This document shows, piece by piece, positions 1-11,117 of a DNA stretch of 64,000 nt. The position numbers and the translations under genes were made by a program. Origin of the DNA: Acanthosepion esculentum (lineage: Eukaryota; Mollusca; Cephalopoda; Sepiida; Sepiidae). Position 1 is the stretch's first letter. Each line of letters begins with the position of its first letter. The notes under the pieces were generated by a model that saw only the letters and a list, made by a program, of their open reading frames with translations, did not search any database and had not been told where the DNA came from. The DNA lies in assembly GCA_964036315.1 (NCBI GenBank), contig OZ038485.1:72846824-72910823 (forward strand). Direction: 5' to 3'.

Positions 1-11
1 ACGTTGAAAAA

Positions 12-28
12 CAAGCCAAAACAGCTTG
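12..28. repeat. Dyad 1 of the monomer: CAAGC / GCTTG, 7-nt spacer
   Basis: CAAGCCAAAACAGCTTG is an inverted repeat with 5-bp arms and the spacer CAAAACA. It recurs in almost every monomer at the same place. Several variants hit the spacer only and leave the arms paired, such as ACTGC (near 673), AATAGC (near 10870) and AAATCAGC (near 28447). A few hit an arm, such as CGAGCC at 880 and 5220 and CAAGGC near 5658. A protein site or cruciform role is possible but unproven. Confidence 0.8.
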
Positions 29-102
29 CTTTTACACCTAAAATTCAATATTTTTCAAAATTTTGTAAAACTTAAAATTTGCAATATAACTTTGTGAAAA
101 CT

Positions 103-119
103 GTTGAAACTTGTTGAAA
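103..119 (+). repeat. Pair of GTTGAAA motifs spaced 10 bp apart
   Basis: GTTGAAA occurs at 103-109 and 113-119, one helical turn apart, and a third copy is formed at the monomer junction (CGTTGAAAAA at 2-11). The pair is kept in nearly all monomers. Rare changes are GTTTAAAC (26144, 27229, 29182 and the later block copies), GTTGTAAC (6400, 34611, 63906) and GTTGAGAC (about 10955 and 20067). The motif could be a remnant of a shorter ancestral repeat or a phased bending element; neither is proven. Confidence 0.7.
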
Positions 120-220
120 TGAATACTTTTCGATCGGTAACATATCGATTTTCAATAATTTTATTGGTTTTCTAAAGATTTCAATAAGTAAATCAATTTT
201 ACAAACAACCGTGTTTAAGG

Positions 221-437
221 TTGAAAAACAAGCCAAAACAGCTTGCTTTTACACATAAAATTCAATATTTTTCAAAACTTTGTAAAACTTAAAATTTGCA
301 ATATAACTTTGTGAAAACTGTTGAAAATTGTTGAAATCAATAGTTTTCGATCGATAACATATCGATTTTCAATAATTTTATTGGTTTTCTAAAGATTTCA
401 ATAAGTAAATCAATTTTACAAACAACCGTGTTTAAGG
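221..437 (+). repeat. Reference monomer of the second subtype (CAATAG/CGATCGA)
   Basis: This second period shows the alternative diagnostic states. It has CTTTTACACATAAAA instead of CTTTTACACCTAAAA, GTTGAAAATTG instead of GTTGAAACTTG, CAATAG instead of GAATAC, and CGATCGATAAC instead of CGATCGGTAAC. The last change completes the dyad at 350-366. The AAAATTG state appears only in a minority of monomers and nearly always together with CAATAG, for example near 2490, 4010, 9220, 18340, 27450, 48065 and 51095. It can therefore be used to trace block copies. Confidence 0.95.
350..366. repeat. Dyad 2 of the monomer: perfect ATCGATA / TATCGAT, 3-nt spacer
   Basis: ATCGATAACATATCGAT is a perfect inverted repeat with 7-bp arms around ACA, and it is the strongest symmetric element in the monomer. 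It is perfect in the CGATCGA subtypes. In the CGATCGG subtype (for example 133-149) one base of the left arm is changed. Further variants damage it: TATCTATT near 10335, 12513, 13608 and their block copies, and ATATAGATT at 12727, 21839, 42021 and 44842. Overlapping CGATCG and ATCGAT palindromes lie in the same segment. Confidence 0.85.
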
Positions 438-1068
438 TTGAAAAACAAGCCAAAACAGCTTGCTTTTACACATAAAATTCAATATTTTTCAAAACTTTGT
501 AAAACTTAAAATTTGCAATATAACTTTGTGAAAACTGTTGAAACTTGTTGAAATGAATACTTTTCGATCGGTAACATATCGATTTTCAATAATTTTATTG
601 GTTTTCTAAAGATTTCAATAAGTAAATCAATTTTACAAACAACCGTGTTTAAGGTTGAAAAACAAGCCAAAACTGCTTGCTTTTACACCTAAAATTCAAT
701 ATTTTTCAAAACTTTGTAAAACTTAAAATTTGCAATATAACTTTGTGAAAACTGTTGAAACTTGTTGAAATGAATACTTTTCGATCGGTAACATATCGAT
801 TTTCAATAATTTTATTGGTTTTCTAAAGATTTCAATAAGTAAATCAATTTTACAAACAACAGTGTTTAACGTTGAAAAACGAGCCAAAACAGCTTGCTTT
901 TACACCTAAAATTCAATATTTTTCAAAACTTTGTAAAACTTAAAATTTGCAATATAACTTTGTGAAAACTGTTGAAACTTGTTGAAATGAATACTTTTCG
1001 ATCGGTAACATATCGATTTTCAATAATTTTATTGGTTTTCTAAAGATTTCAATAAGTAAATCAATTTT

Positions 1069-1082
1069 ACACGCAACCGTGT
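1069..1082. repeat. Dyad 3 of the monomer: ACACG / CGTGT, 4-nt spacer
   Basis: ACACGCAACCGTGT has 5-bp inverted arms around CAAC. It is present only in monomers with the ACACGCAACCG state. The other two states, ACAAACAACCGTGT and ACAAACAACAGTGT, lack the left arm or both arms. In some copies (1947, 3466, 5635, 33846, 63141) CGTG has become CATG, a CpG-type transition that breaks the dyad. This is the first occurrence in the window; well over a hundred others follow. Confidence 0.75.
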
Positions 1083-1399
1083 TTAAAGTTGAAAAACAAG
1101 CCAAAACAGCTTGCTTTTACACCTAAAATTCAATATTTTTCAAAACTTTGTAAAACTTAAAATTTGCAATATAACTTTGTGAAAACTGTTGAAACTTGTT
1201 GAAATCAATAGTTTTCGATCGATAACATATCGATTTTCAATAATTTTATTGGTTTTCTAAAGATTTCAATAAGTAAATCAATTTTACACGCAACCGTGTT
1301 TAACGTTGAAAAACAAGCCAAAACAGCTTGCTTTTGCACCTAAAATTCAATATTTTTCAAAACTTTGTAAAACTTAAAATTTGCAATATAACTTTGTGA

Positions 1400-2575
1400 A
1401 AACTGTTGAAACTTGTTGAAATGAATACTTTTCGATCGGTAACATATCGATTTTCAATAATTTTATTGGTTTTCTAAAGATTTCAATAAGTAAATCAATT
1501 TTACACGCAACCGTGTTTAACGTTGAAAAACAAGCCAAAACAGCTTGCTTTTACACCTAAAATTCAATATTTTTCAAAACTTTGTAAAACTTAAAATTTG
1601 CAATATAACTTTGTGAAAACTGTTGAAACTTGTTGAAATCAATAGTTTTCGATCGATAACATATCGATTTTCAATAATTTTATTGGTTTTCGAAAGATTT
1701 CAATAAGTAAATCAATTTTACAAACAACAGTGTTTAACGTTGAAAAACAAGCCAAAACAGCTTGCTTTTACACCTAAAATTCAATATTTTTCAAAACTTT
1801 GTAAAACTTAAAATTTGCAATATAACTTTGTGAAAACTGTTGAAACTTGTTGAAATCAATACTTTTCGATCGATAACATATCGATTTTCAATAATTTTAT
1901 TGGTTTTCTAAAGATTTCAATAAGTAAATCAATTTTACACGCAACCATGTTTAACGTTGAAAAACAAGCCAAAACAGCTTGCTTTTACACCTAAAATTCA
2001 ATATTTTTCAAAACTTTGTAAAACTTAATATTTGCAATATAACTTTGTGAAAACTGTTGAAACTTGTTGAAATCAATAGTTTTCGATCGGTAACATATCG
2101 ATTTTCAATAATTTTATTGGTTTTCTAAAGATTTCAATAAGTAAATCAATTTTACAAACAACAGTGTTTAACGTTGAAAAACAAGCCAAAACAGCTTGCT
2201 TTTACACCTAAAATTCAATATTTTTCAAAATTTTGTAAAACTTAAAATTTGCAATATAACTTTGTGAAAACTGTTGAAACTTGTTGAAATGAATACTTTT
2301 CGATCGGTAACATATCGATTTTCAATAATTTTATTGGTTTTCTAAAGATTTCAATAAGTAAATCAATTTTACAAACAACCGTGTTTAAGGTTGAAAAACA
2401 AGCCAAAACAGCTTGCTTTTACACATAAAATTCAATATTTTTCAAAACTTTGTAAAACTTAAAATTTGCAATATAACTTTGTGAAAACTGTTGAAAATTG
2501 TTGAAATCAATAGTTTTCGATCGATAACATATCGATTTTCAATAATTTTATTGGTTTTCTAAAGATTTCAATAAG
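1400..2575 (+). repeat. Block duplicated 7 monomers downstream (2919-4094)
   Basis: The rare variants TTTTCGAAAG (C at 1691 and 3210), CAACCATG (about 1944 and 3463) and AACTTAATATTTG (2022 and 3541) all recur at a spacing of 1519 bp, which is 7 monomers. The match starts around 1400 and is lost near 2575/4094, where the 3' junction state differs. A few single-base differences exist, such as CAAAACTTT against CAAAATTTT near 3098. This is a recent segmental amplification inside the array. Confidence 0.88.
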
Positions 2576-4340
2576 TAAATCAATTTTACAAACAACCGTG
2601 TTTAAGGTTGAAAAACAAGCCAAAACAGCTTGCTTTTACACATAAAATTCAATATTTTTCAAAACTTTGTAAAACTTAAAATTTGCAATATAACTTTGTG
2701 AAAACTGTTGAAACTTGTTGAAATGAATACTTTTCGATCGGTAACATATCGATTTTCAATAATTTTAATGGTTTTCTAAAGATTTCAATAAGTAAATCAA
2801 TTTTACAAACAACCGTGTTTAAGGTTGAAAAACAAGCCAAAACTGCTTGCTTTTACACCTAAAATTCAATATTTTTCAAAACTTTGTAAAACTTAAAATT
2901 TGCAATATAACTTTGTGAAAACTGTTGAAACTTGTTGAAATGAATACTTTTCGATCGGTAACATATCGATTTTCAATAATTTTATTGGTTTTCTAAAGAT
3001 TTCAATAAGTAAATCAATTTTACACGCAACCGTGTTTAACGTTGAAAAACAAGCCAAAACAGCTTGCTTTTACACCTAAAATTCAATATTTTTCAAAATT
3101 TTGTAAAACTTAAAATTTGCAATATAACTTTGTGAAAACTGTTGAAACTTGTTGAAATCAATAGTTTTCGATCGATAACATATCGATTTTCAATAATTTT
3201 ATTGGTTTTCGAAAGATTTCAATAAGTAAATCAATTTTACAAACAACAGTGTTTAACGTTGAAAAACAAGCCAAAACAGCTTGCTTTTACACCTAAAATT
3301 CAATATTTTTCAAAACTTTGTAAAACTTAAAATTTGCAATATAACTTTGTGAAAACTGTTGAAACTTGTTGAAATCAATACTTTTCGATCGATAACATAT
3401 CGATTTTCAATAATTTTATTGGTTTTCTAAAGATTTCAATAAGTAAATCAATTTTACACGCAACCATGTTTAACGTTGAAAAACAAGCCAAAACAGCTTG
3501 CTTTTACACCTAAAATTCAATATTTTTCAAAACTTTGTAAAACTTAATATTTGCAATATAACTTTGTGAAAACTGTTGAAACTTGTTGAAATCAATAGTT
3601 TTCGATCGGTAACATATCGATTTTCAATAATTTTATTGGTTTTCTAAAGATTTCAATAAGTAAATCAATTTTACAAACAACAGTGTTTAACGTTGAAAAA
3701 CAAGCCAAAACAGCTTGCTTTTACACCTAAAATTCAATATTTTTCAAAATTTTGTAAAACTTAAAATTTGCAATATAACTTTGTGAAAACTGTTGAAACT
3801 TGTTGAAATGAATACTTTTCGATCGGTAACATATCGATTTTCAATAATTTTATTGGTTTTCTAAAGATTTCAATAAGTAAATCAATTTTACAAACAACCG
3901 TGTTTAAGGTTGAAAAACAAGCCAAAACAGCTTGCTTTTACACATAAAATTCAATATTTTTCAAAACTTTGTAAAACTTAAAATTTGCAATATAACTTTG
4001 TGAAAACTGTTGAAAATTGTTGAAATCAATAGTTTTCGATCGATAACATATCGATTTTCAATAATTTTATTGGTTTTCTAAAGATTTCAATAAGTAAATC
4101 AATTTTACACGCAACCGTGTTTAACGTTGAAAAACAAGCCAAAACAGCTTGCTTTTACACCTAAAATTCAATATTTTTCAAAACTTTGTAAAACTTAAAA
4201 TTTGCAATATAACTTTGTGAAAACTGTTGAAACTTGTTGAAATCAATAGTTTTCGATCGATAACATATCGATTTTCAATAATTTTATTGGTTTTCTAAAG
4301 ATTTCAATAAGTAAATCAATTTTACAAACAACAGTGTTTA

Positions 4341-5360
4341 ACGTTGAAAAACAAGCCAAAACAGCTTGCTTTTACACCTAAAATTCAATATTTTTCAAAA
4401 CTTTGTAAAACTTAAAATTTGCAATATAACTTTGTGAAAACTGTTGAAACTTGTTGAAATGAATACTTTTCGATCGGTAACATATCGATTTTCAATAATT
4501 TTATTGGTTTTCTAAAGATTTCAATAAGTAAATCAATTTTACAAACAACAGTGTTTAACGTTGAAAAACAAGCCAAAACAGCTTGCTTTTACACCTAAAA
4601 TTCAATATTTTTCAAAACTTTTTAAAACTTAAAATTTGCAATATAACTTTGTGAAAACTGTTGAAACTTGTTGAAATGAATACTTTTCGATCGGTAACAT
4701 ATCGATTTTCAATAAGTTTATTGGTTTTCTAAAGATTTCAATAAGTAAATCAATTTTACAAACAACCGTGTTTAAGGTTGAAAAACAAGCCAAAACAGCT
4801 TGCTTTTACACATAAAATTCAATATTTTTCAAAACTTTGTAAAACTTAAAATTTGCAATATAACTTTGTGAAAACTGTTGAAACTTGTTGAAATGAATAC
4901 TTTTCGATCGGTAACATATCGATTTTCAATAATTTTATTGGTTTTCTAAAGATTTCAATAAGTAAATCAATTTTACAAACAACCGTGTTTAAGGTTGAAA
5001 AACAAGCCAAAACTGCTTGCTTTTACACCTAAAATTCAATATTTTTCAAAACTTTGTAAAACTTAAAATTTGCAATATAACTTTGTGAAAACTGTTGAAA
5101 CTTGTTGAAATGAATACTTTTCGATCGGTAACATATCGATTTTCAATAATTTTATTGGTTTTCTAAAGATTTCAATAAGTAAATCAATTTTACAAACAAC
5201 AGTGTTTAACGTTGAAAAACGAGCCAAAACAGCTTGCTTTTACACCTAAAATTCAATATTTTTCAAAACTTTGTAAAACTTATAATTTGCAATATAACTT
5301 TGTGAAAACTGTTGAAACTTGTTGAAATGAATACTTTTCGATCGGTAACATATCGATTTT
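4341..5360 (+). repeat. Mosaic monomers before the first super-repeat boundary
   Basis: This stretch has ordinary monomers plus a few private variants: CAAAACTTTTTAAAAC near 4620, AATAAGTTTATTGG near 4713, and AACTTATAATTTG near 5282. From 4770 on it follows the 430-1055 block at a 20-monomer distance. At about 5350-5380 it switches to sequence that begins the long super-repeat. Nothing other than satellite is present. Confidence 0.8.
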
Positions 5361-6980
5361 CAATAATTTTATTGGTTTTCGAAAGATTTCAATAAGTAAA
5401 TCAATTTTACAAACAACAGTGTTTAACGTTGAAAAACAAGCCAAAACAGCTTGCTTTTACACCTAAAATTCAATATTTTTCAAAACTTTGTAAAACTTAA
5501 AATTTGCAATATAACTTTGTGAAAACTGTTGAAACTTGTTGAAATCAATACTTTTCGATCGATAACATATCGATTTTCAATAATTTTATTGGTTTTCTAA
5601 AGATTTCAATAAGTAAATCAATTTTACACGCAACCATGTTTAACGTTGAAAAACAAGGCAAAACAGCTTGCTTTTACACCTAAAATTCAATATTTTTCAA
5701 AACTTTGTAAAACTTAAAATTTGCAATATAACTTTGTGAAAACTGTTGAAACTTGTTGAAATCAATAGTTTTCGATCGATAACATATCGATTTTCAATAA
5801 TTTTATTGGTTTTCTAAAGATTTCAATAAGTAAATCAATTTTACAAACAACAGTGTTTAACGTTGAAAAACAAGCCAAAACAGCTTGCTTTTACACCTAA
5901 AATTCAATATTTTTCAAAACTTTGTAAAACTTAAAATTTGCAATATAACTTTGTGAAAACTGTTGAAACTTGTTGAAATGAATACTTTTCGATCGGTAAC
6001 ATATCGATTTTCAATAATTTTATTGGTTTTCTAAAGATTTCAATAAGTAAATCAATTTTACACGCAACCGTGTTTAAAGTTGAAAAACAAGCCAAAACAG
6101 CTTGCTTTTACACATAAAATTCAATATTTTTCAAAACTTTGTAAAACTTAAAATTTGCAATATAACTTTGTGAAAACTGTTGAAACTTGTTGAAATCAAT
6201 AGTTTTCGATCGATAACATATCGATTTTCAATAATTTTATTGGTTTTCTAAAGATTTCAATAAGTAAATCAATTTTACAAACAACCGTGTTTAAGGTTGA
6301 AAAACAAGCCAAAACAGCTTGCTTTTACACATAAAATTCAATATTTTTTAAAACTTTGTAAAACTTAAAATTTGCAATATAACTTTGTGAAAACTGTTGT
6401 AACTTGTTGAAATGAATACTTTTCGATCGGTAACATATCGATTTTCAATAATTTTATTGGTTTTCTAAAGATTTCAATAAGTAAATCAATTTTACAAACA
6501 ACAGTGTTTAACGTTGAAAAACAAGCCAAAACAGCTTGCTTTTACACCTAAAATTCAATATTTTTCAAAACTTTGTAAAACTTAAAATTTGCAATATAAC
6601 TTTGTGAAAACTGTTGAAACTTGTTGAAATGAATACTTTTCGATCGGTAACATATCGATTTTCAATAATTTTATTGGTTTTCTAAAGATTTCAATAAGTA
6701 AATCAATTTTACAAACAACCGTGTTTAAGGTTGAAAAACAAGCCAAAACAGCTTGCTTTTACACATAAAATTCAATATTTTTTAAAACTTTGTAAAACTT
6801 AAAATTTGCAATATAACTTTGTGAAAACTGTTGAAACTTGTTGAAATGAATACTTTTCGATCGGTAACATATCGATTTTCAATAATTTTATTGGTTTTCT
6901 AAAGATTTCAATAAGTAAATCAATTTTACAAACAACCGTGTTTAACGTTGAAAAACAAGCCAAAACAGCTTGCTTTTTAC
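5360..6980 (+). repeat. Head of super-repeat unit 1
   Basis: From TTTTCGAAAG (C at 5380) the sequence runs in step with 33.57-35.19 kb at a shift of 28211 bp, and that in turn with 62.87-64.0 kb at a further 29295 bp. Shared markers are CAACCATG (5633, 33844, 63139), ACAAGGC (about 5654, 33865, 63160) and GTTGTAAC (6400, 34611, 63906). The ATTTTTTAAAAC state also recurs. The 5-T run at 6974-6978 is shared with 35185-35189. Confidence 0.9.
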
Positions 6981-8457
6981 ACCTAAAATTCAATATTTTT
7001 CAAAACTTTGTAAAACTTAAAATTTGCAATATAACTTTGTGAAAACTGTTGAAACTTGTTGAAATCAATAGTTTTCGATCGATAACATATCGATTTTCAA
7101 TAATTTTATTGGTTTTCTAAAGATTTCAATAAGTAAATCAATTTTACACGCAACCGTGTTTAACGTTGAAAAACAAGCCAAAACAGCTTGCTTTTGCACC
7201 TAAAATTCAATATTTTTCAAAACTTTGTAAAACTTAAAATTTGCAATATAACTTTGTGAAAACTGTTGAAACTTGTTGAAATGAATACTTTTCGATCGGT
7301 AACATATCGATTTTCAATAATTTTATTGGTTTTCTAAAGATTTCAATAAGTAAATCAATTTTACACGCAACCGTGTTTAAAGTTGAAAAACAAGCCAAAA
7401 CAGCTTGCTTTTACACCTAAAATTCAATATTTTTCAAAACTTTGTAAAACTTAAAATTTGCAATATAACTTTGTGAAAACTGTTGAAACTTGTTGAAATC
7501 AATAGTTTTCGATCGATAACATATCGATTTTCAATAATTTTATTGGTTTTCTAAAGATTTCAATAAGTAAATCAATTTTACACGCAACCGTGTTTAACGT
7601 TGAAAAACAAGCCAAAACAGCTTGCTTTTGCACCTAAAATTCAATATTTTTCAAAACATTGTAAAACTTAAAATTTGCAATATAACTTTGTGAAAACTGT
7701 TGAAACTTGTTGAAATGAATACTTTTCGATCGGTAACATATCGATTTTCAATAATTTTATTGGTTTTCTAAAGATTTCAATAAGTAAATCAATTTTACAC
7801 GCAACCGTGTTTAACGTTGAAAAACAAGCCAAAACAGCTTGCTTTTACACCTAAAATTCAATATTTTTTAAAACTTTGTAAAACTTAAAATTTGCAATAT
7901 AACTTTGTGAAAACTGTTGAAACTTGTTGAAATCAATAGTTTTCGATCGATAACATATCGATTTTCAATAATTTTATTGGTTTTCTAAAGATTTCAATAA
8001 GTAAATCAATTTTACACGCAACCGTGTTTAACGTTGAAAAACAAGCCAAAACAGCTTGCTTTTACACCTAAAATTCAATATTTTTCAAAACTTTGTAAAA
8101 CTTAAAATTTGCAATATAACTTTGTGAAAACTGTTGAAACTTGTTGAAATCAATAGTTTTCGATCGATAACATATCGATTTTCAATAATTTTATTGGTTT
8201 TCTAAAGATTTCAATAAGTAAATCAATTTTACACGCAACCGTGTTTAACGTTGAAAAACAAGCCAAAACAGCTTGCTTTTACACCTAAAATTCAATATTT
8301 TTCAAAACTTTGTAAAACTTAAAATTTGCAATATAACTTTGTGAAAACTGTTGAAACTTGTTGAAATGAATACTTTTCGATCGGTAACATATCGATTTTC
8401 AATAATTATATTGGTTTTTTAAAGATTTCAATAAGTAAATCAATTTTACAAACAACA

Positions 8458-8466
8458 GTGTTAACG
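8458..8466 (+). repeat. One-base loss GTGTTAACG (marker of the A/B/C blocks)
   Basis: GTGTTTAACG has lost one T. The same loss is present near 17570 and 36669, once in each of the three related blocks. It is followed about five monomers downstream by a second shared loss, ACATAAATTC (9588-9590, 18700-18702, 37798-37800). The two together explain why the A to B step is 9112 bp instead of 9114 bp. Confidence 0.9.
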
Positions 8467-11107
8467 TTGAAAAACAAGCCAAAACAGCTTGCTTTTACAC
8501 CTAAAATTCAATATTTTTCAAAACTTTGTAAAACTTAAAATTTGCAATATAACTTTGTGAAAACTGTTGAAACTTGTTGAAATCAATACTTTTCGATCGA
8601 TAACATATCGATTTTCAATAATTTTATTGGTTTTCTAAAGATTTCAATAAGTAAATCAATTTTACACGCAACCGTGTTTAACGTTGAAAAACAAGCCAAA
8701 ACAGCTTGCTTTTACACCTAAAATTCAATATTTTTCAAAACTTTGTAAAACTTAAAATTTGCAATATAACTTTGTGAAAACTGTTGAAACTTGTTGAAAT
8801 CAATACTTTTCGATCGATAACATATCGATTTTCAATAATTTTATTGGTTTTCTAAAGATTTCAATAAGTAAATCAATTTTACACGCAACCGTGTTTAAGG
8901 TTGAAAAACAAGCCAAAACAGCTTGCTTTTACACCTAAAATTCAATATTTTTCAAAACTTTGTAAAACTTAAAATTTGCAATATAACTTTGTGAAAACTG
9001 TTGAAACTTGTTGAAATGAATACTTTTCGATCGGTAACATATCGATTTTCAATAATTTTATTGGTTTTCTAAAGATTTCAATAAGTAAATCAATTTTACA
9101 AACAACCGTGTTTAAGGTTGAAAAACAAGCCAAAACAGCTTGCTTTTACACATAAAATTCAATATTTTTCAAAACTTTGTAAAACTTAAAATTTGCAATA
9201 TAACTTTGTGAAAACTGTTGAAAATTGTTGAAATCAATAGTTTTCGATCGATAACATATCGATTTTCAATAATTTTATTGGTTTTCTAAAGATTTCAATA
9301 AGTAAATCAATTTTACACGCAACCGTGTTTAACGTTGAAAAACAAGCCAAAACAGCTTGCTTTTACACCTAAAATTCAATATTTTTCAAAACTTTGTAAA
9401 ACTTAAAATTTGCAATATAACTTTGTGAAAACTGTTGAAACTTGTTGAAATGAATACTTTTCGATCGGTTACATATCGATTTTCAATAATTTTATTGGTT
9501 TTCTAAAGATTTCAATAAGTAAATCAATTTTACAAACAACCGTGTTTAAGGTTGAAAAACAAGCCAAAACAGCTTGCTTTTACACATAAATTCAATATTT
9601 TTCAAAACTTTGTAAAACTTAAAATTTGCAATATAACTTTGTGAAAACTGTTGAAACTTGTTGAAATCAATAGTTTTCGATCGATAACATATCGATTTTC
9701 AATAATTTTATTGGTTTTCTAAAGATTTCAATAAGTAAATCAATTTTACAAACAACCGTGTTTAAGGTTGAAAAACAAGCCAAAACAGCTTGCTTTTACA
9801 CCTAAAATTCAATATTTTTCAAAACTTTGTAAAACTTAAAATTTGCAATATAACTTTGTGAAAACTGTTGAAACTTGTTGAAATCAATAGTTTTCGATCG
9901 ATAACATATCGATTTTCAATAATTTTATTGGTTTTCTAAAGATTTCAATAAGTAAATCAATTTTACACGCAACCGTGTTTAACGTTGAAAAACAAGCCAA
10001 AACAGCTTGCTTTTGCACCTAAAATTCAATATTTTTCAAAACTTTGTAAAACTTAAAATTTGCAATATAACTTTGTGAAAACTGTTGAAACTTGTTGAAA
10101 TGAATACTTTTCGATCGGTAACATATCGATTTTCACTAATTTTATTGGTTTTCTAAAGATTTCAATAAGTAAATCAATTTTACACGCAACCGTGTTTAAC
10201 GTTGAAAAACAAGCCAAAACAGCTTGCTTTTGCACCTAAAATTCAATATTTTTCAAAATTTTGTAAAACTTAAAATTTGCAATATAACTTTGTGAAAACT
10301 GTTGAAACTTGTTGAAATCAATACTTTTCGATCGATAACATATCTATTTTCAATAATTTTATTGGTTTTCTAAAGATTTCAATAAGTAAATCAATTTTAC
10401 AAACAACAGTGTTTAACGTTGAAAAACAAGCCAAAACAGCTTGCTTTTACACCTAAAATTCAATATTTTTCAAAACTTTGTAAAACTTAAAATATGCAAT
10501 ATAACTTTGTGAAAACTGTTGAAACTTGTTGAAATCAATAGTTTTCGATCGATAACATATCGATTTTCAATAATTTTATTGGTTTTCTAAAGATTTCAAT
10601 AAGTAAATCAATTTTACACGCAACCGTGTTTAACGTTGAAAAACAAGCCAAAACAGCTTGCTTTTGCACCTAAAATTCAATATTTTTCAAAACTTTGTAA
10701 AACTTAAAATTTGCAATATAACTTTGTGAAAACTGTTGAAACTTGTTGAAATCAATACTTTTCGATCGATAACATATCGATTTTCAATAATTTTATTGGT
10801 TTTCTAAAGATTTCAATAAGTAAATCAATTTTACACGCAACCGTGTTTAACGTTGAAAAACAAGCCAAAATAGCTTGCTTTTACACCTAAAATTCAATAT
10901 TTTTCAAAACTTTGTAAAACTTAAAATTTGCAATATAACTTTGTGAAAACTGTTGAGACTTGTTGAAATCAATTCTTTTCGATCGATAACATATCGATTT
11001 TCACTAATTTTATTGGTTTTCTAAAGATTTCAATAAGTAAATCAATTTTACACGCAACCGTGTTTAACGTTGAAAAACAAGCCAAAACAGCTTGCTTTTG
11101 CACCTAA

Positions 11108-11117
11108 AATTACATAT
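11108..11117 (+). repeat. Diagnostic site AATTACATAT replacing AATTCAATAT
   Basis: Two neighbouring positions are swapped, giving TTACAT instead of TTCAAT. Eight copies occur, with TTACAT starting at about 11110, 14148, 20222, 23262, 39754, 43442, 45178 and 46480. The first two are 14 monomers apart, and the same spacing holds in block B. The site always sits in a monomer with CTTTTGCACC, which fits a single origin. Confidence 0.85.

Larger units (their letters stand above)
4..220 (+). repeat. Reference monomer of the 217-bp satellite
   Basis: This first complete period serves as the reference unit. In order it holds: the CAAGC/GCTTG dyad at 12-28; an A/T-rich stretch with two TTTGT(G)AAAA elements, starting at 62 and 91; two GTTGAAA motifs at 103 and 113; the diagnostic GAATAC at 121-126; the CGATCGG region with an imperfect dyad at 133-149; TTTCAATAA-type motifs; and the ACAAACAACCGTGTTTAAG junction. 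The choice of start is arbitrary, because a tandem repeat has no natural boundary. It belongs to the GAATAC/CGATCGG subtype. One base, the T in CAAAATTTTGT near 60, marks it as a member of a small subgroup shared with the copies near 2230 and 3750. Confidence 0.97.
1..860 (+). repeat. Four-monomer block, first copy (repeated at 2171-3030)
   Basis: The order of diagnostic states is GAATAC, CAATAG with AAAATTG, GAATAC, then a GAATAC monomer with ACTGC. It repeats exactly 2170 bp (10 monomers) downstream. The two copies part near 860, where the first has ACAAACAACAG and the second has ACACGCAACCG. One base differs inside: TTTATTGG near 597 against TTTAATGG near 2767. A shorter part of the same block, 430-1055, recurs 20 monomers downstream at 4770-5395, including the CGAGCC variant at 880 and 5220. 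Confidence 0.88.

Noticed and set aside
128..149. A possible CENP-B box at TTTTCGATCG(A/G)TAAC.
   Set aside because: The CGATCGA class matches the first part of the known pattern (TTCG, four bases, A), but the essential CGGG part is missing; the sequence continues with ACATA. The match is what one expects by chance in so long an array.
133..149. Riboswitch, tRNA or other structured RNA gene built on the dyads.
   Set aside because: The dyads are separate and short, and no cloverleaf or known RNA core can be formed. Transcription of the satellite is possible but nothing in the sequence demonstrates a gene.
6799..6993. Antisense open frames of 60-65 codons, recurring fourteen times (for example 6799-6993, 10053-10235, 25675-25872, 62569-62751).
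   Set aside because: They are by-products of the repeat. They begin at GTG or TTG and stay open only in monomers with GAATAC, because CAATAG or CAATAC puts a TGA stop in that frame. The 64- and 65-codon versions owe their extra start to the T-run insertions. There is no codon signature and no domain, and each frame covers less than one monomer.
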